From: Chalara sp. BL73
Lineage: Eukaryota > Ascomycota > Leotiomycetes > Helotiales
Length of the DNA: 64,000 nucleotides
Assembly (NCBI GenBank): GCA_918026815.1
Contig: CAKJVC010000095.1
Coordinates: 248,001-312,000 of the forward strand
Reading direction: 5' to 3'
Part shown: positions 11,263 through 23,752 of the stretch, one piece after another
How positions within the stretch are numbered: position 1 is the first letter of the stretch
Layout of the letters: the number at the start of each line of letters is the position of its first letter
Translations under genes and position numbers: made by a program
Notes under the pieces: model-generated
Told to the model about the DNA's origin: nothing
What the model saw: only the letters and a program-made list of their open reading frames with translations
The model's database searches: none

Positions 11263-13885
11263 ACTTACCTACATATCAATGTCTTCCCTCTTTTAGCAAC
11301 CTTACTTTGTTCATACCTAGAACAGTCGCACGTTTGCAGGAATTCTGATTTGGTGTTTCTCTAATGTTATGCTGCCTTTCAGACACAAATTATACCATCT
11401 CCGATTGTAACTCAAGCATTTTCGCAGTCCTTAAACCGGCTCAATGTCCTTGTAGATGCGGGCAAGCTCAATATAGTCGCAAATCAACGCATCATCTTAG
11501 TTGAATTCAGCCTTACCTATAGGCGGTAACAATGGCTCATGTCTTGAAAGCATGAAAACTACTGCGCTATCGGCGGAATTATTGCTGCTTCCGCTTTCGC
11601 TCCGTTGCTAGATGGTTTCGAGCCAGAGATGGGCTACTCTTTATGCATGTGGCATCACTCACATTTCACTTGCGGTTGAAGTAGCTGCCAGTTGTCATAA
11701 TCTGGTGTGGTTCTGGGATTTGACTACAGATATATATACTTTGATCTTCGAGTCCCTACCTACAATCAACTTGGCATCTTGATTTCGACCTATACACGCC
11801 TGGTAAGACCCCTCCTCCTTCTCTTCCTCTTCCTCTACCCCTCCGTCCTCAGTCCCCTCAGTAACTGTATCTAAAAAATTTAGACGGCATAACTGCCCCA
11901 TTAATTATTTTTGCTCCGTATTAATTTAGCTCTCTGCGGCGCCAGCTTAAAAGGCGGTAGCTCGCTGTCCTTGGTTGAAGGAGCACCATAGCTGCTTTAT
12001 CTTTGTGCTATATATTTGGTATTTCCCGGCCAAATCCCTATGCAGTTTCCAGACAGCTTCCACTTTCCTCTCCACCGGAACACTCGTAGCGCTTGAGAGT
12101 TCATGATATTTATTATGTCTAGACAAATCCAGAGTTTTGGCAAGCTAGTAAGTGAATTCACTGTGGGGCTAGCTTGGAGATAATAGATGATTTAGTAATT
12201 GTGCAAATCCGGTAGAAATTGATACCGTACGTACTGTATCAGGGTTTTCGCACCTCAATGCACTCTCAATAGCATCGCTTCTACTTTGCACCATCAATCC
12301 CGCCCACAAAAATTCTCCGACTTCGGCAAAACGATACGATACTACAAATTATATAGAACATATAGCTGGCGCCTGTCCTGCCCGGGCACGCATACGTACA
12401 CAAGCTTGGCTGGGGGAGGGTTTCTTTCGGGTTTGGATTGGGGGATACGGGAGTAGTGATACGGACGATAGCGAGTATTGGGAGGATTTTTCCTTGGGAG
12501 AATCGAAGGGATCGTGGAATCATAGTTGCTGCCTAGCAGGTATCAACGGAGCGCAAATACGGAGGACAGTTGGGCGCCGGATCGGAGCTTTATTGTAAAG
12601 TCACAAGCAGAGCACTTCTGTCAATGGATATGTATGCATGCATAAATAGAACCAGGCTACATCTAGGAGGGGGGATCACTGACTAAGCTAAGGCGTGATG
12701 AAGTTAAGTGCGTTGGGCAAGTCCAAAATGCTTTGGTGATTTGACTAACTTGCATTCTCCAGCAATAGCCACCGTACCAGGAGCTGGAACCATGTATGTA
12801 TGTATGTATGTATGTATGTATGTATGTATGTATGTATAAATGAACGAACGAATCAATCAAGATTGGATTAGGTTCGTTTATAGACCGTTCTAGCCGCCGT
12901 CGTGGTAGCTATGTAGTGTATAACTATAGATACGGGCGCTTCCACTTCTTGCTTCTAGAAAACAAGTTGTCCTGCTCCGACCGCTTTTTATTCCTTCCCA
13001 CTCCTAAACAATTACACTGATATACATAGTGTTAATGACTGTTCTGTGTCTCTGTAATTGTCAGACTTTTCCTAGCCCTTCTTTACCTCTGTATAATGGT
13101 AATCACTCAATGCTATGTATATTTAAGTATGGTAAATAGGATTACCCAGAATTGCTTTAGCAGCCCTGCCCCGAAGATTATCTTCGCTGCTTGTACCGCC
13201 ATTAATAAGCTACAGAAGATGCGTTTGAGGTCTGCACATGGTAGTTTGCCTGCCTACATTCGGCCTCGCTCCTCCGCCCAATTCCTACATCCGCTCCGCC
13301 AGATCTTTTTCCATAAGGCTACCCAGCATGCTGGAATCTAGTGGAAAGGCTGATAATCACCTAGCGCGGTGTATAGAACTGGAACCTCAGTAGCCCATAG
13401 CTACAAATCGCTGACTTTGCGACAAATAACCGTCAATATCGAGTCTGCGACTAAAATTTTGCTGCTTCGAGGTAGTTGATAGATTTGGCCGAATTTCAAT
13501 TAATCTTATAATCGAAAAGCTAAATCACGGCGCGAGGACTGTCAACAATGCATTTGCAAATTAGCACAACGCCAGCTTTAAGAATATGGCTTTATTCGGC
13601 GAGATATAATACTTTGAAATACAGAAAAGCTGTGGGTGGTTAAACCGTGATCAGCCCGCCGCAAAAAAACGGATTAGTGAAAGAGGTCGTCGCTATAGTA
13701 TTGTTGAAAAGAGACAGAAAGCTATACCGGGATAATACACCGGAATAGGAGTCAGCAGTATAAAAGTGGGGGCCGGAGCCGCGTGTGAGCTGTCAGGCCC
13801 TCAGGGCAATCCGAGATCGACTCGCCGTCGCCTCTCGCAAATCAATCGTCCTACTGGTCACGCTGTTATCTTGAACATGATGGGT
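11263..13885. other. Long gene-free stretch
   Basis: No supported gene. It contains a pyrimidine-rich run near 11808-11850 and the tetranucleotide repeat listed separately. Small open frames here have no recognisable content. Confidence 0.55.
12792..12837. repeat. Microsatellite (ATGT)n, about 11 units
   Basis: Uninterrupted ATGT tandem repeat read directly from the sequence. It gives an artefactual open frame of repeated Ile-His-Thr-Tyr on the minus strand. Confidence 0.97.
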
Positions 13886-13950
13886 TGGCAGCCGCAGGAT
13901 TCGAACCTACCGCAGGTGCTCACCAGGTACTACTTGCATGAGGCTTTGCG
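13886..13950 (-). other. tRNA-like 3' fragment (T-arm plus acceptor strand)
   Basis: On the minus strand the sequence ends in a T-arm, GTAGG-TTCGAAT-CCTGC (13910-13894), then GGCTGCC and a discriminator A. A long variable-arm-like stretch (GGTGAGCACC) precedes it, as in class II tRNA-Leu or Ser. The 5' acceptor strand (GGCAGCC) and a normal D-arm are not found upstream, so this is not a full tRNA gene. It could be a tRNA relic, a tRNA-derived SINE end, or chance. Confidence 0.35.
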
Positions 13951-14103
13951 CCTTTAGTAAAGCAGAGTGCGGGGTAATATTCCGATGGACTACGCTTCCT
14001 CTCTCTAGCGCTTGTTATTATCTACGTTTTTGGTCATCACTCGCCATCGCTTCTTCCAAATTTCGTCTCTTAGTTTCCTGTCGCTAATCACAACCTAGGC
14101 GAG

Positions 14104-16466
14104 ATGTCGACCGCTGACTGGAACCAAATTGAGGTTACTGAGACGATTTCTAAGGCTTTCCCTTTCCGGAACACGCAAACCCTCGCCGACAAAGAGAACG
14201 ATGCGTGGCTCTGGTCCAAGACTCCCATGCAACAGTTTCGTTTAGGAATAGATGCTCAAATCTATCTCGACGGCCTCTTTAATGAGTTAGATAAGTATCC
14301 GGAGCGGAAAAATCAAACTCCGAAAGAAGTAAAGCAGAACCCAAGCCACGGAAAGAGCCGTACGGGATCCGAATGGGGCACGCAAGAAATCTCCCAATCC
14401 GACGCGGCAAACCTGGAAGACATCGAAATTCGGAGCATAGCAGCTGCAAGACTTCGCCGATCTGCTCGGGACATCTGCTCCTGGACACCAGCACACGGCT
14501 CTGACTGCGGCCGCTTAAAAAGCCGTTCTACATGGAAAGAATTAGTGAGGACGTTCGCCACTTCTGTGCGAGATCTTAAAGCCGAGAACGATGAGATTTC
14601 TCACCAGCTTGCGAAGATGCGCCAAAATTCTACCATGATGGTTGGTAGCACGATTTCCCCGGTGACCCTCCGAACAATCATCATGGTGCGAGTCATGGAA
14701 GCAAACTTTGGGCCGCCTACTCGAAGCAACGACCAAACTCTGCTTTTCACTAAGATGGGCAACTTAAGGCCCATTCACATTGATGCACTTGATGTCACTT
14801 TAACTCCGAATCGTGCCAACCAACTAGGATGCTTTCTTCCAAGTGGTACGGCATATAGAGACCTTTACGATGGGATTTATATTCATACTTGCACAAAGTG
14901 TTTCAAACCAAGATTCCGGCTTAACAAGGCCAATCGCTACCCTCTTTTCCGCGACTTGAGCGAATATCCCAAGCATCCCGAGCTAGGAGATATGGCATCT
15001 TATGGAGAGATATGTTCATCATGTGGCCTCGAGGCTCTTCTTCATGCCATTTGGCGGGACTGGTGGCACAACCTAGGGAATATGGTGTGGTTAAAGCATG
15101 ATTGGGATCAAAGTTGCTGTACCTTCAATATTGTGCGCGAAGAGGATCTACTAAGCATCTTAGACTCTCTCGGTTGTCAGGATGTAAACGATGTAGATGA
15201 TTATGTCAAAAGGTATCCTCTTCCCCGCCTATTCTGATATGTGTAAAGCTCACGCCACAGGTTTAAGAAGGCGACGAAATACCGAGAGGCCCTAAGAAGC
15301 CTTGATCGACGGCCAAATGCCGCAGAGCTAGAAGCGGCTGCAGATCTCCACGCGCATCTTATAAACCAAGGTCACATGCGCAACTTTTTCGATGCTCCGA
15401 TCAGCGCACAAATAGGGCAAGACGGTAAAGTATCCAAGTTCTGTCCAGGTCCAATCATTATAGGCGATGTGGGCTGTGACAACTTCAAGGTTCCAATTTT
15501 TTCAAGCTTATTTCGACGGCAGAGAATCCCGAAGGAATGCATAGTGTGCACCGAAGAGAAGAATGAAGTCAACTACGGAACCTTAGATCGATGGAAGGAA
15601 GACTACGCGCGCACTGGGACGTGGATGTGGAGCGTATTAGAGTATCCCACAAGCGCGATGCAACAATGTGATCATGCATTGGACGTCTGTCGAGTCTGTA
15701 TGGCACAACATATTTCTACGTCGATTGAGAGCGGTGAAGTTGATCGCATCGCGTGCCCTCAGTGCAATCGAGTTCTCTTATTCGAGGAAATCCGGACGTT
15801 AGGGGGGTCAGATACATTCGAAAGGTCACTATGAATACCAGTGAACCTATATTTCTATAAAGATCTGGCCTAACAAGCATCGCAGGTACGAAAAGATCCT
15901 TCTCCGGCGGGCTCTCTCCTCGCAGCCTAATTTCCGTTGGTGCCTATCGCCAACATGTGAAAATGGCCAGGTGCATGAAGATGTCGACATGTCGCTAGCG
16001 GCAGTTCAGTGCATGGAGTGCGGTTTCCGAATGTGCTTCAGACATCAGAGGCCATGGCATTCAGGTATCACATGCGCGGAATTCGACAGCGATCCGAAAT
16101 TCGTACAGACGCGGGAATATATCATGACCAACACTAAAGCTTGTCCAGGCTGCGGAGCTAGAATTGAAAAGGGGCCGGGTTGTTTCCACATGACGTGTAA
16201 GGTAGTTCTTGATATGAAAGGCCTCTGGATGTCTTCTCCCTTTCTCAGCATAGCGTATATTAGCTCTCAGCACAAGAATATGTATCTAACGTCAAAATTC
16301 TACAGGCTCGTCTTGCAAGCACGAATTTTGCTGGGAATGTCTGGCTGACTGGCGAAGCGTCCGGAATAATCGCCTGGCCCACAGTGCTGGCTGCTATTTC
16401 CGAGACAACGCCGTCCATCCGACGGCCATCATGGGGACTAATCTTCGGGTTTTACAGGCTGGATGA
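14104..16466 (+). CDS. RBR-type E3 ubiquitin ligase (RING1-IBR-RING2)
   Basis: Four exons (14104-15212, 15261-15824, 15886-16196, 16306-16466) join in frame to 714 residues. RING1 begins at CIVCTEEK (about residue 466) and continues through CDHALDVCRVCMAQH and CPQC. The IBR follows with CLSPTCENGQ, VQCMECGFRMCFRHQ and WHSGITC. RING2 is CPGCGARIEKGPGCFHMTC, joined across the last intron to SSCKHEFCWECLADW. The RING2 cysteine that carries the ubiquitin thioester in RBR ligases is plausibly the one in GPGCFHMTC. The N-terminal 360 residues hold a separate Cys-rich region (CTKCFKP..CSSCGLEAL) and are otherwise unknown. RBR ligases take ubiquitin from an E2 onto themselves and then onto substrate. 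The last intron splits the RING2 metal cluster, so retention would kill the enzyme. Substrate unknown; the gene looks intact. Confidence 0.88.
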
Positions 16467-16649
16467 CTGACTTTCTGTGTATTTTTCTTTGACGGCCTGT
16501 CCTATAAGAGAAGTTCTCCAGTAGTTTCGTGAACTCTGAAAATGCGTTGATGTTGCCACCTGTATTTTCCCAGAATTATCCTAACAACAGTTAGCACTTC
16601 CTTCTTACTCTCTATCGCCAGTCCCTTCCGTGCTTCAAGCGATTATTGA

Positions 16650-16877
16650 GTGTCTCATATATTCAATGGGCGACGACAAGGTCAAGGTACGCTACGGAGG
16701 AGACGCAAACTGTAGTATTTTTCTGACTGCAAGTCGATCTTTTGTAGAGAAATGGCTGAAGAACAATATTAAACTAATTATAACTCTATATATTTGTGCG
16801 GTGGAGATTCGAGCCCCCCAAACCATGGAGTTGTTTCGGCACGCGGGGATTTTCGGCACGCAGTGACAGACGTTACA
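16650..16877 (+). repeat. Interspersed repeat R1, copy 1
   Basis: It matches 45925-46140, most clearly from AACTGTAGTATTTTTCTGAC to CGTTACA. It ends with two GTTTCGGCA/TTCGGCACGC blocks. The open frame through part of it (16630-16866) suggests a relic of a transposon coding end. Family not recognised. Confidence 0.65.
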
Positions 16878-17540
16878 ATAGAGGAATAATACATCACTTG
16901 AGGCAAGTGGGCTTACACCATCAGTTTTTAGGAGAAGTGAGGTTGGCTATCTGAACAACTAGATCCACCTCTCCTTGAACTTGGATTACTCTATTTAGCC
17001 ATTTTTGTTTTTACCAAGAACTGCTTCCAATCCCTTTGCTTATAAAAACCAGATAATACTCATTTTTGAAGCCTCTTTCCGATAATGGTTTGAAGTTTTT
17101 ACGAAGCGCCGATTTGTCCGAAATGGATTTCGACACTTATGCATACACGATGTATCGCACTGCATACGCGCTTTGCTTTTAGAGGTAAACTAAGCTGCCA
17201 GGATTTTAGAGAATAAACGAGGATTTTAAGTTCTACATGTGGTATACTGTCCTATCGTAAGTGGCCCATTACTCAAATTGCCTGGGCGAATCAAATTCCA
17301 AGACTACATCCCGAGAGGATAAGATTCTGTAATTTAATTGGATAATCTCCAACGAATGTCGTCATCAAGTCACAGTACTTCGTACATGCTTTGAGTCTGT
17401 GCGCTATAAATGCTTGGCGATGCTGTTTAAGTGAATTCTCTAGAATTTTGTGTAGTCTCCATCTGCTAGAATCACTGCAATACATGTATTACCCATTTCC
17501 TTAATAAAATCCTTAATTATAGCATGTGTAATAAAATCCG
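16878..17540. other. AT-rich intergenic DNA
   Basis: No gene recognised. The helicase motifs expected upstream of the following NFX1-type relic are absent here, so the relic is truncated at its 5' side. Confidence 0.5.
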
Positions 17541-19660
17541 ATGCAAAGTAAGACGAATAATTGGGAGGCCAAAATGGTGACGGCCTTGGTGAGACATCTT
17601 TGTAGACAAGGGAAGTATAAGCCTGGTGAATTTGCAGTGTTAACACCTTATGTGGGGCAGTTAAGGATATTGAGGGATATGTTGGCGGATGTGGTAGAAC
17701 TGATTATGGAGAGAGGGACTTAGCGGATCTTCATGCTCCGGAGGTAGAAGTGGGTGGAAGAGGCCGCTGTGGTAAGAAGGAGGAGTCGCCGCTGTCAGAA
17801 ATAGGGTCTATTGCACAGGGAATCAATTAGAGGATCTGCGAAGGTATCACGATGATGGAATTACGGGCTTGTTGGAGCGTTCAGTGTGGTGATGATATTC
17901 TCTACAACGCAAAGCAGTAAATGAGGGGAAAACATGCTCTAGCTCCTTGGCCTATTTACGTAAGCCGATTCCTGACACTCCCCCAGGCGTCGTAGTATAT
18001 GCCATAGTATAGAAAATCATAGTGTTGTAGTTCCCTACATTCACTACGTTCTCTTGAGGTAAGAATTGGAGCTTCCTAGTCTATAGCTGCCCATCAATGT
18101 GGCAATTCAGCAACTTACTTGTCACCTCTAGTCGCGCCAAACACAGTATGTACATAATTGGCGACGGCAATACCTCCTCCGCCGTCCCAATGTAGTCATC
18201 TATCATTCAACTGCTGTAAAAAAAGGGGGCATCGGTCCAAAACTAGAGCTCCACTGCTCCCGCCACCCCAGTAACAGAATCTACGTCTTCTACCCTGACG
18301 ACTTCGCCATCCACGCCCCAGAGGGTGGGTGTGCAGAGAACTGCGGCTTGCGGTTAAGTTGCGGACATAGCTGCGCGATCAAGTGCCATTCCACGACGCT
18401 TTATGAAGCGGTCAAGTGTATGGAGTTGTGCACAAGGTTTAAAGAATGTGGGCATTTGTGTTCGAAGAGATGCAATACCCGTGCGGGGAATGCGCTGAAA
18501 AGGTCCAAGATGTTGAGCTTCCCTGCGGACATACGGCCGCCAAAGAAGTGGAATGCCGTATTCTAGAGAACCTTGCCACCGTACAATGCAAACAGCCTGT
18601 TGAGCGAAGAATGCCCGAATACGGCCATAGTATCACGATATGCTGCCATGAGAGCAAGAAGAGTATCACCTGCTCGCATCCCTGCGACGATCCCTTGCCT
18701 TGCGGGCACACCTGCCGAAAGTTGTGCTCGATTCATGATCACGGTTCTTGTAATACTACCTGCGGCCGATCATTCACAACCTGTTCACACACTTGCAGTC
18801 AACTATGCCATGCTGCCGCTCCCTGTCCTCCTTGCGCAGAGATATGTGGATGGAGTTGTAGTCACCAGCACGATCATTGCAATATGCCATGTGCTGTCCC
18901 ATGCGAGATCATTCCTTGATGAATCAGCCATCCAGACCGGGTTCCAATTTCGGGGCAAATGTCTTAGTCTTCGACTCGACTGGGTCATGCTCTGGGATTT
19001 TGATACAATCTACAATAACGACACCATCGACTCACGTATTCGCTCGGCATTGAGAAATGCGGTAGCAACCCGAATTCAAGGGCTTATCGTCAAATGTCTC
19101 TCGCTCATAGAATCCAGTCGAAATGCCAAATTCCCACAACAGGAAGCAGAAGCGCGGATTTACCAAGCGCTATTCTCCATGCTCTAGCTTAGAAATTCCC
19201 GGGCACAAGGCAAACCAGTCGATGGGGCTACCGAGATGTCAATGCGTTTGCGGGCGAGCGAGAGTCTCTGTGCGCGATATCCAGGCACGCCGGCCTATCT
19301 GAAGGACGATATTGAAAAGGCGAGGAGGGTGGTTAATGGTGGGACTTTTTATAGTTTTGTGACGACAGAGGAAAAGCAGGAGGTTTATAGAGCCATGGCG
19401 AGGCAGTTTTCAGGGACAGATCATTGGTATTATTGTCGGAATAACCACCCAGTAAGGCCGCCTCGGTTATGACCTCCAGTGGCTTGGGCCGAAGTTACTA
19501 ACTACTAGTGAAATTACAGTTCACAGTGGGGGAATGTGGAATGCCAATGGAAGAGGATCGATGTCCCCAATGCGAGGAGCTGATCGGAGGTCTTGATCAT
19601 ACTCCTTCCCAAGGTGTCCGTAGAGCAGAGGACTTAGAAGCCGAGTTTGGTAGTACTTAG
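17541..19660 (+). pseudogene. NFX1/ZNFX1-type helicase with RZ zinc finger, truncated relic
   Basis: Pieces in order match the C-terminal half of fungal NFX1-type zinc-finger helicases (UPF1-like superfamily 1). At 17541-17700 is the helicase block with KPGEFAVLTPYVGQLRILR. Near 18130-18330 are SRAKHSMYIIG and HPSNRIYVFYPDDF. From 18330 to 18920 are tandem NF-X1 fingers (RLSCGHSC, DDPLPCGHTCRKLC, CSHTCSQLC). From 19230 to 19660 is the C-terminal RZ-type finger (GTDHWYYCRNNHP, then ECGMPMEEDRCPQCEE). At least five frame changes or stops break it, for example near 17717 where a one-base shift separates LIMER from DLADLH. A solo LTR (17793-17977) sits inside. Helicase motifs I-III are missing. 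Relatives act in RNA silencing or stress responses; this copy cannot be functional. Confidence 0.85.
17793..17977 (-). mobile_element. Solo LTR, family B
   Basis: On the minus strand it runs from TGTCAGGAATCGGCTTACG (17977) to TTTCTGACA (17793), 185 bp with TG..CA ends and 6-bp terminal inverted repeats. It shares its sequence with 9759-9941, and its 5' end with both arms of the hairpin at 26386-26507. No target duplication is apparent. It interrupts the NFX1-type relic. Confidence 0.7.
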
Positions 19661-22600
19661 TTATATCCAGACATTTTCGCAACCAGAAGAAACATTGGGT
19701 GTCCTGAGAGGTAGAGTGCCTCAGCGGAGCCTCCCGCCATGTAAAGCCTGAAATTAGGCACAAGTCGGTTCGAAGTACTCTAATTTGGGCAATATTCCTG
19801 GCCTGCTGTTCGCGTCAAAAGGCGTTGACAAATTAATAAAATGACTAACTTATTTGGATAAGTCCATCGGTACTGATTAGGATATTCTTGCAATTTACTG
19901 CTGTGTTCCAACCCTATCGAATCGAGGCATCTAAGGCCATCGAGGATCTGACTCTTTTATTAGATAGTGGTGCGATAGCCAGATGTGGACTCACCTGTCC
20001 AAGTATAAATTCAAGTACTGATTTGGTAGGGGAGCGTTTAATCATGGCGTCGTAGCTAAAACTAAGCAACTTTTCATTTTTCGTAAGTTCGTGTTAGAGG
20101 ACCGCATAGAGCAACCTTTCAGGACTGATGCATTCTAGAAGGCTAGATAATTCGGTACGTTCTCGTGCTTGATCTTTTGTAGCATTTTCACTTCTGATAT
20201 GCGCCTTTACCCATCAATTCTTTTGCGGCGACAAAGGGCCCATCTTTTCGATTTGCAATGGCGACTGAGTCCTCAAGCGACAAGGTAAACCGTTTTCTCA
20301 TGCTTTCCCACGGGAACGCATACCGAATGCCCGTCTGCCTTTGGTCTTTATTTTCTAACTGTCGACCAATCTTCTTCAATGATAATTCGCCGTCTCGGTT
20401 GGCCGAGGTTCTTTTTTTAATGCGATGAATTATTGCCAGACAACAGAAAAGGGCGTTCGCTCTGCAAACTCATATCAAGCGCGTATCAGGATGCTTCATA
20501 ACGTTGGAGGAAGCCAACTATTAGTAGTGTACAAGACCCAAAAGGGGCACTAAAATCTAGGCTGTTCGTAGCCTTTTTCAAACAACTCCAACAGCGACTC
20601 CGTTCGGGTCAAATTTGACAACTCCAAAGACTCCACAGATAACCCTCCTTGCTAGTTAGAATGGGGTTTGACCTCTGGATCATGCCTGACGAGCCTGGAA
20701 GAGAATCGTAGGGGGTACTCAAATCGATATGGAATTATAGCGCCCTCGCCGAATTGGAAGTATATGTAGGCGTCTTCGGCTCCCGGCTCCCCGAGAATGC
20801 AGATGTGAGTTTTGCCTGTAACGGGGTGGACGGCATCTTTGTATTTTGCAGAACTTCTTTCGAGGAAGTGGCCGTACAAGCCTTGGCAGCTCGAATTGAA
20901 GGCTGAGCGAACCACGAATTTGGGGGCTGTACCATTTTATCATGAGATTCCCTATCCTCTCAAATACTTCCAATAGCATTGCCTTAAGGCTATGTTTCTC
21001 GGGGTCTTCCATGACCTAGCCCCTTGAGACCTTGGTGGCTTGAAACATATTGCCAAGATTCAACACCTGGCTCCACTGATGGGCCAGCCGCTTCTAATAC
21101 CCCACAAAAAGTGAAGTATGATTCGAACATCTCACCACTTTAACTTTGACTGACTTCAGCCGCCCTTCTACTTCTTCCCACGTTCAATTTTATATCCTCA
21201 AAGACCATCTTGAAGAAAACATCCCTAATATAGGCGGACCTCAAACTTACCCCTAGAATTAGATAAATGGTAGTAAGCATCGAAATTTAGGTAAAAAGCC
21301 GGAGGTCGAAAGTTAAGAATTTGAAAGCGGCATAGCAAACGACGAGGTCGAGGCATTTAGATCATGCTTCTACATTCTGCGAGGTAAAAGAAACAATTGG
21401 TCCCGCTAGTGTGCCTTCTTTAGCCGAGTATTATGCAGGGCATCTTGCGCTAAGGCAATCTGATCTACGCCAAGAAAGAGCTATGGTGCTTAGCTGAAAA
21501 TTGCGGGGTAACAAAAGCTGAATTGGGATTTAGTTTTGTCTTTCAGCTTCCTTTTATTTTCCCATAAATAGTCTTTAAATCTCTGGGCTTGCGAAGGGGT
21601 TTTGTATGGCAAAGATACCGTGCCGGCCCAGTTGCGCTAACATTTATTTTGGGGGGAGAGATAGTGACAGATGTTGCGCTGCCGTGACGTGTGATGTTAT
21701 TGGATACTATAGAATTAGATTTCTAAAATATCAACCCCTTAAATTTGAGAAGACACTAGCGGTTCCGATAACAGCTCCCAGAATAATAGCTTGATGAAAT
21801 TTGAACTCGACATGTCATTTTGTAACATTTCCCGGAAACTCGCCATAATTATACTTATTATGCCCGAACATCGTTATTACTACAGAACCACGATTTCCCG
21901 CAGAATTTCATCGGGAGCCTAGGCTGAAGGGCTGTGGCATGATACGTTGGTGGTAATTGGGTCAGGGGTAGAAGTAGAGTAAAATATACTTGAAGACATA
22001 GATGTTATTGTATCATATGACTACAATACTATATTGGTTTCTCGTTTTCGGTTATCGAATAAAACAATTGATTTATGGTGGTCGAGAATTGAACTGCACT
22101 GCTAGAAGTGACTATGTATGTGGCTGTTGACCTGCGAACGGTATTAGTAAGGCTAGATCTCGTAAGTAGTGGGACTTTTCACATACCGGGGTAGCGGTTA
22201 AATACTCCGTACTGGAAGTAGATGCAATTGCAGTAGCAGAGATTGACGGTGAGACTCATCAATTAGACTTCTCCTTTCACACGCCTTGGCTCACTAAGTA
22301 CAGTATAAGTTACTGGTGGGAGATAAATGAGCCTTCAAGGATGACTTTCTGTGGTGGTAGCCTATAGAAAAAATCCGTGGTCACCCACCATGCTGCTTCC
22401 CAAATCAAACTTGAAGGATCTTGAACCAAAACTAATTCTATGCATGGCTATTCTTATACGAGTTGGTAGCAATACAACCATTGTTCGGTTCCTAGCTCGA
22501 AGATTCTGTGCTCGTGGCTTTTGCTTTTTTACCCGATTTCGATATTTGAACACGGAGATTTCCGAAGCATGAAAGGTGGCGCAGCAAGCCTTATACTCAA

Positions 22601-22741
22601 ATTGAAATGCCAAGTTAGCCTCCAATTAATTGTAAAGGGGTATTATTATTATATGACTAGCAGACACTCTCTAGTTAATAAAGAAATCCTCGGACGTGCA
22701 CTATTTATCGAGCTTCCAATTTGTCATACGAAAGAGTAACT
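19661..22741. other. Gene-poor stretch with unrecognised ORF remnants
   Basis: No gene can be supported. On the minus strand at 20652-20915 an 87-codon frame (GEPGAEDAYIYFQFGEG) with overlapping fragments to 21012 could be a relic of a protein gene, and another 63-codon fragment lies at 20188-20379. Neither has a domain I recognise. The rest is AT-rich. Confidence 0.4.
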
Positions 22742-23439
22742 ATGAAGTTATCCAACCTCTCCTTCTATACTTCCAGTGCAGCAATTCTGTGTTATGCATC
22801 CATAATTGCAGGGCAAGATACTACACAGGACAATGGAGGGTTTCTTTGCCCTACCACTGTCCCAGCTTTCAAGTCAGTCCTACCGTGTTTATCTTCTAGT
22901 ATATCACTGATACATGCTACATAGCTCCTGGCAGATCTGCCAAGCCAGTATTGAGTACTCAAAGACATTTTCAGAATGCTTCTTCGGCGTCTCCACTTCA
23001 AGTAACTACAATTGGGCCGCATGCTCCTGCGCCCAAGAGAGTCAAGCCGTAAGGTATCACGCCCCCTCCCCCACCCCAAATAAATGTTTCGCTACCATGT
23101 CACACTGCCTTACTAATTTGTGTTCGCGAATCTAGTTGTATAGACAAATGGTGCCCAGCACATGCAGATGTGTACATGCGACCTTATTCATCGTACTATT
23201 GCGATTTAGCCACGGGCGGTTCGCCAGCATATCCATCCACGCCGACGATAACTGCCCTTACGACAGGAACGGTAGCTGCAACTGGCTCGAGAGCGGGAAC
23301 TGGAGTGGGTGCAACACAGACTGGCACAGTAAATGCTCAATCGACCGCAAAACCTGGAGGAGCAGCTATCCTTGGGCCCGCGTTGCCGATAGGGGCGGGG
23401 GCTGCTGCTTTATTTGGGATTCTTGCAATTATGTTGTGA
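22742..23439 (+). CDS. CFEM-like cysteine-rich GPI-anchored surface protein
   Basis: Three exons (22742-22884, 22925-23053, 23136-23439) join in frame to 191 residues. Residues 1-24 form a signal peptide ending near ASIIAGQ. The mature N-terminal half has eight cysteines: LCP, WQIC, SEC, the CSC pair, SCIDKWC and YYC. The spacing of the second half (C-x-C, eight residues, C, four residues, C, fifteen residues, C) follows the CFEM signature; the first half is looser, so CFEM-like is safer than CFEM. A Ser/Thr/Gly/Ala-rich linker follows, then a hydrophobic C-terminus preceded by small residues (GPALPIGAGAAALFGILAIML), as in GPI anchor signals. CFEM proteins serve in haem/iron uptake, adhesion or as effectors. 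The first intron is only 40 nt, which is short even for fungi. Confidence 0.75.
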
Positions 23440-23752
23440 TATTCTGCTTTCGTTTGATAGAAGCGATAGGGAGGGGTTGGAAAGGTGTAGTTTGAGAGTA
23501 CTTTAGAATTTCTAGAGTTTTAAGGGAACATTTCCTGACGAAATCTGGATCTTGCATTTGTCTGAGTCTTTTATGGCGTAGGAGCAGGTTTTGGTATCGT
23601 GACTAATAAGCAGTATTTTAGTTTGGATCCGACATTTGCTTTTGGCGTATAGTCTGGACATAATCTGATCGGTGTAGGAACCAAAGTATATTTGTGTTAG
23701 TACATAACTTTACATATACCTCCATTAGGCTAAGGACTTCTTTGTATTGGCC

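Noticed and set aside
13886..13950. Functional tRNA gene
   Set aside because: The 5' acceptor strand and a proper D-arm are missing.
18573..19187. 204-codon plus-strand ORF
   Set aside because: Off-frame reading across the NF-X1 finger relic; the finger frame (18446-18919) is the homologous one.
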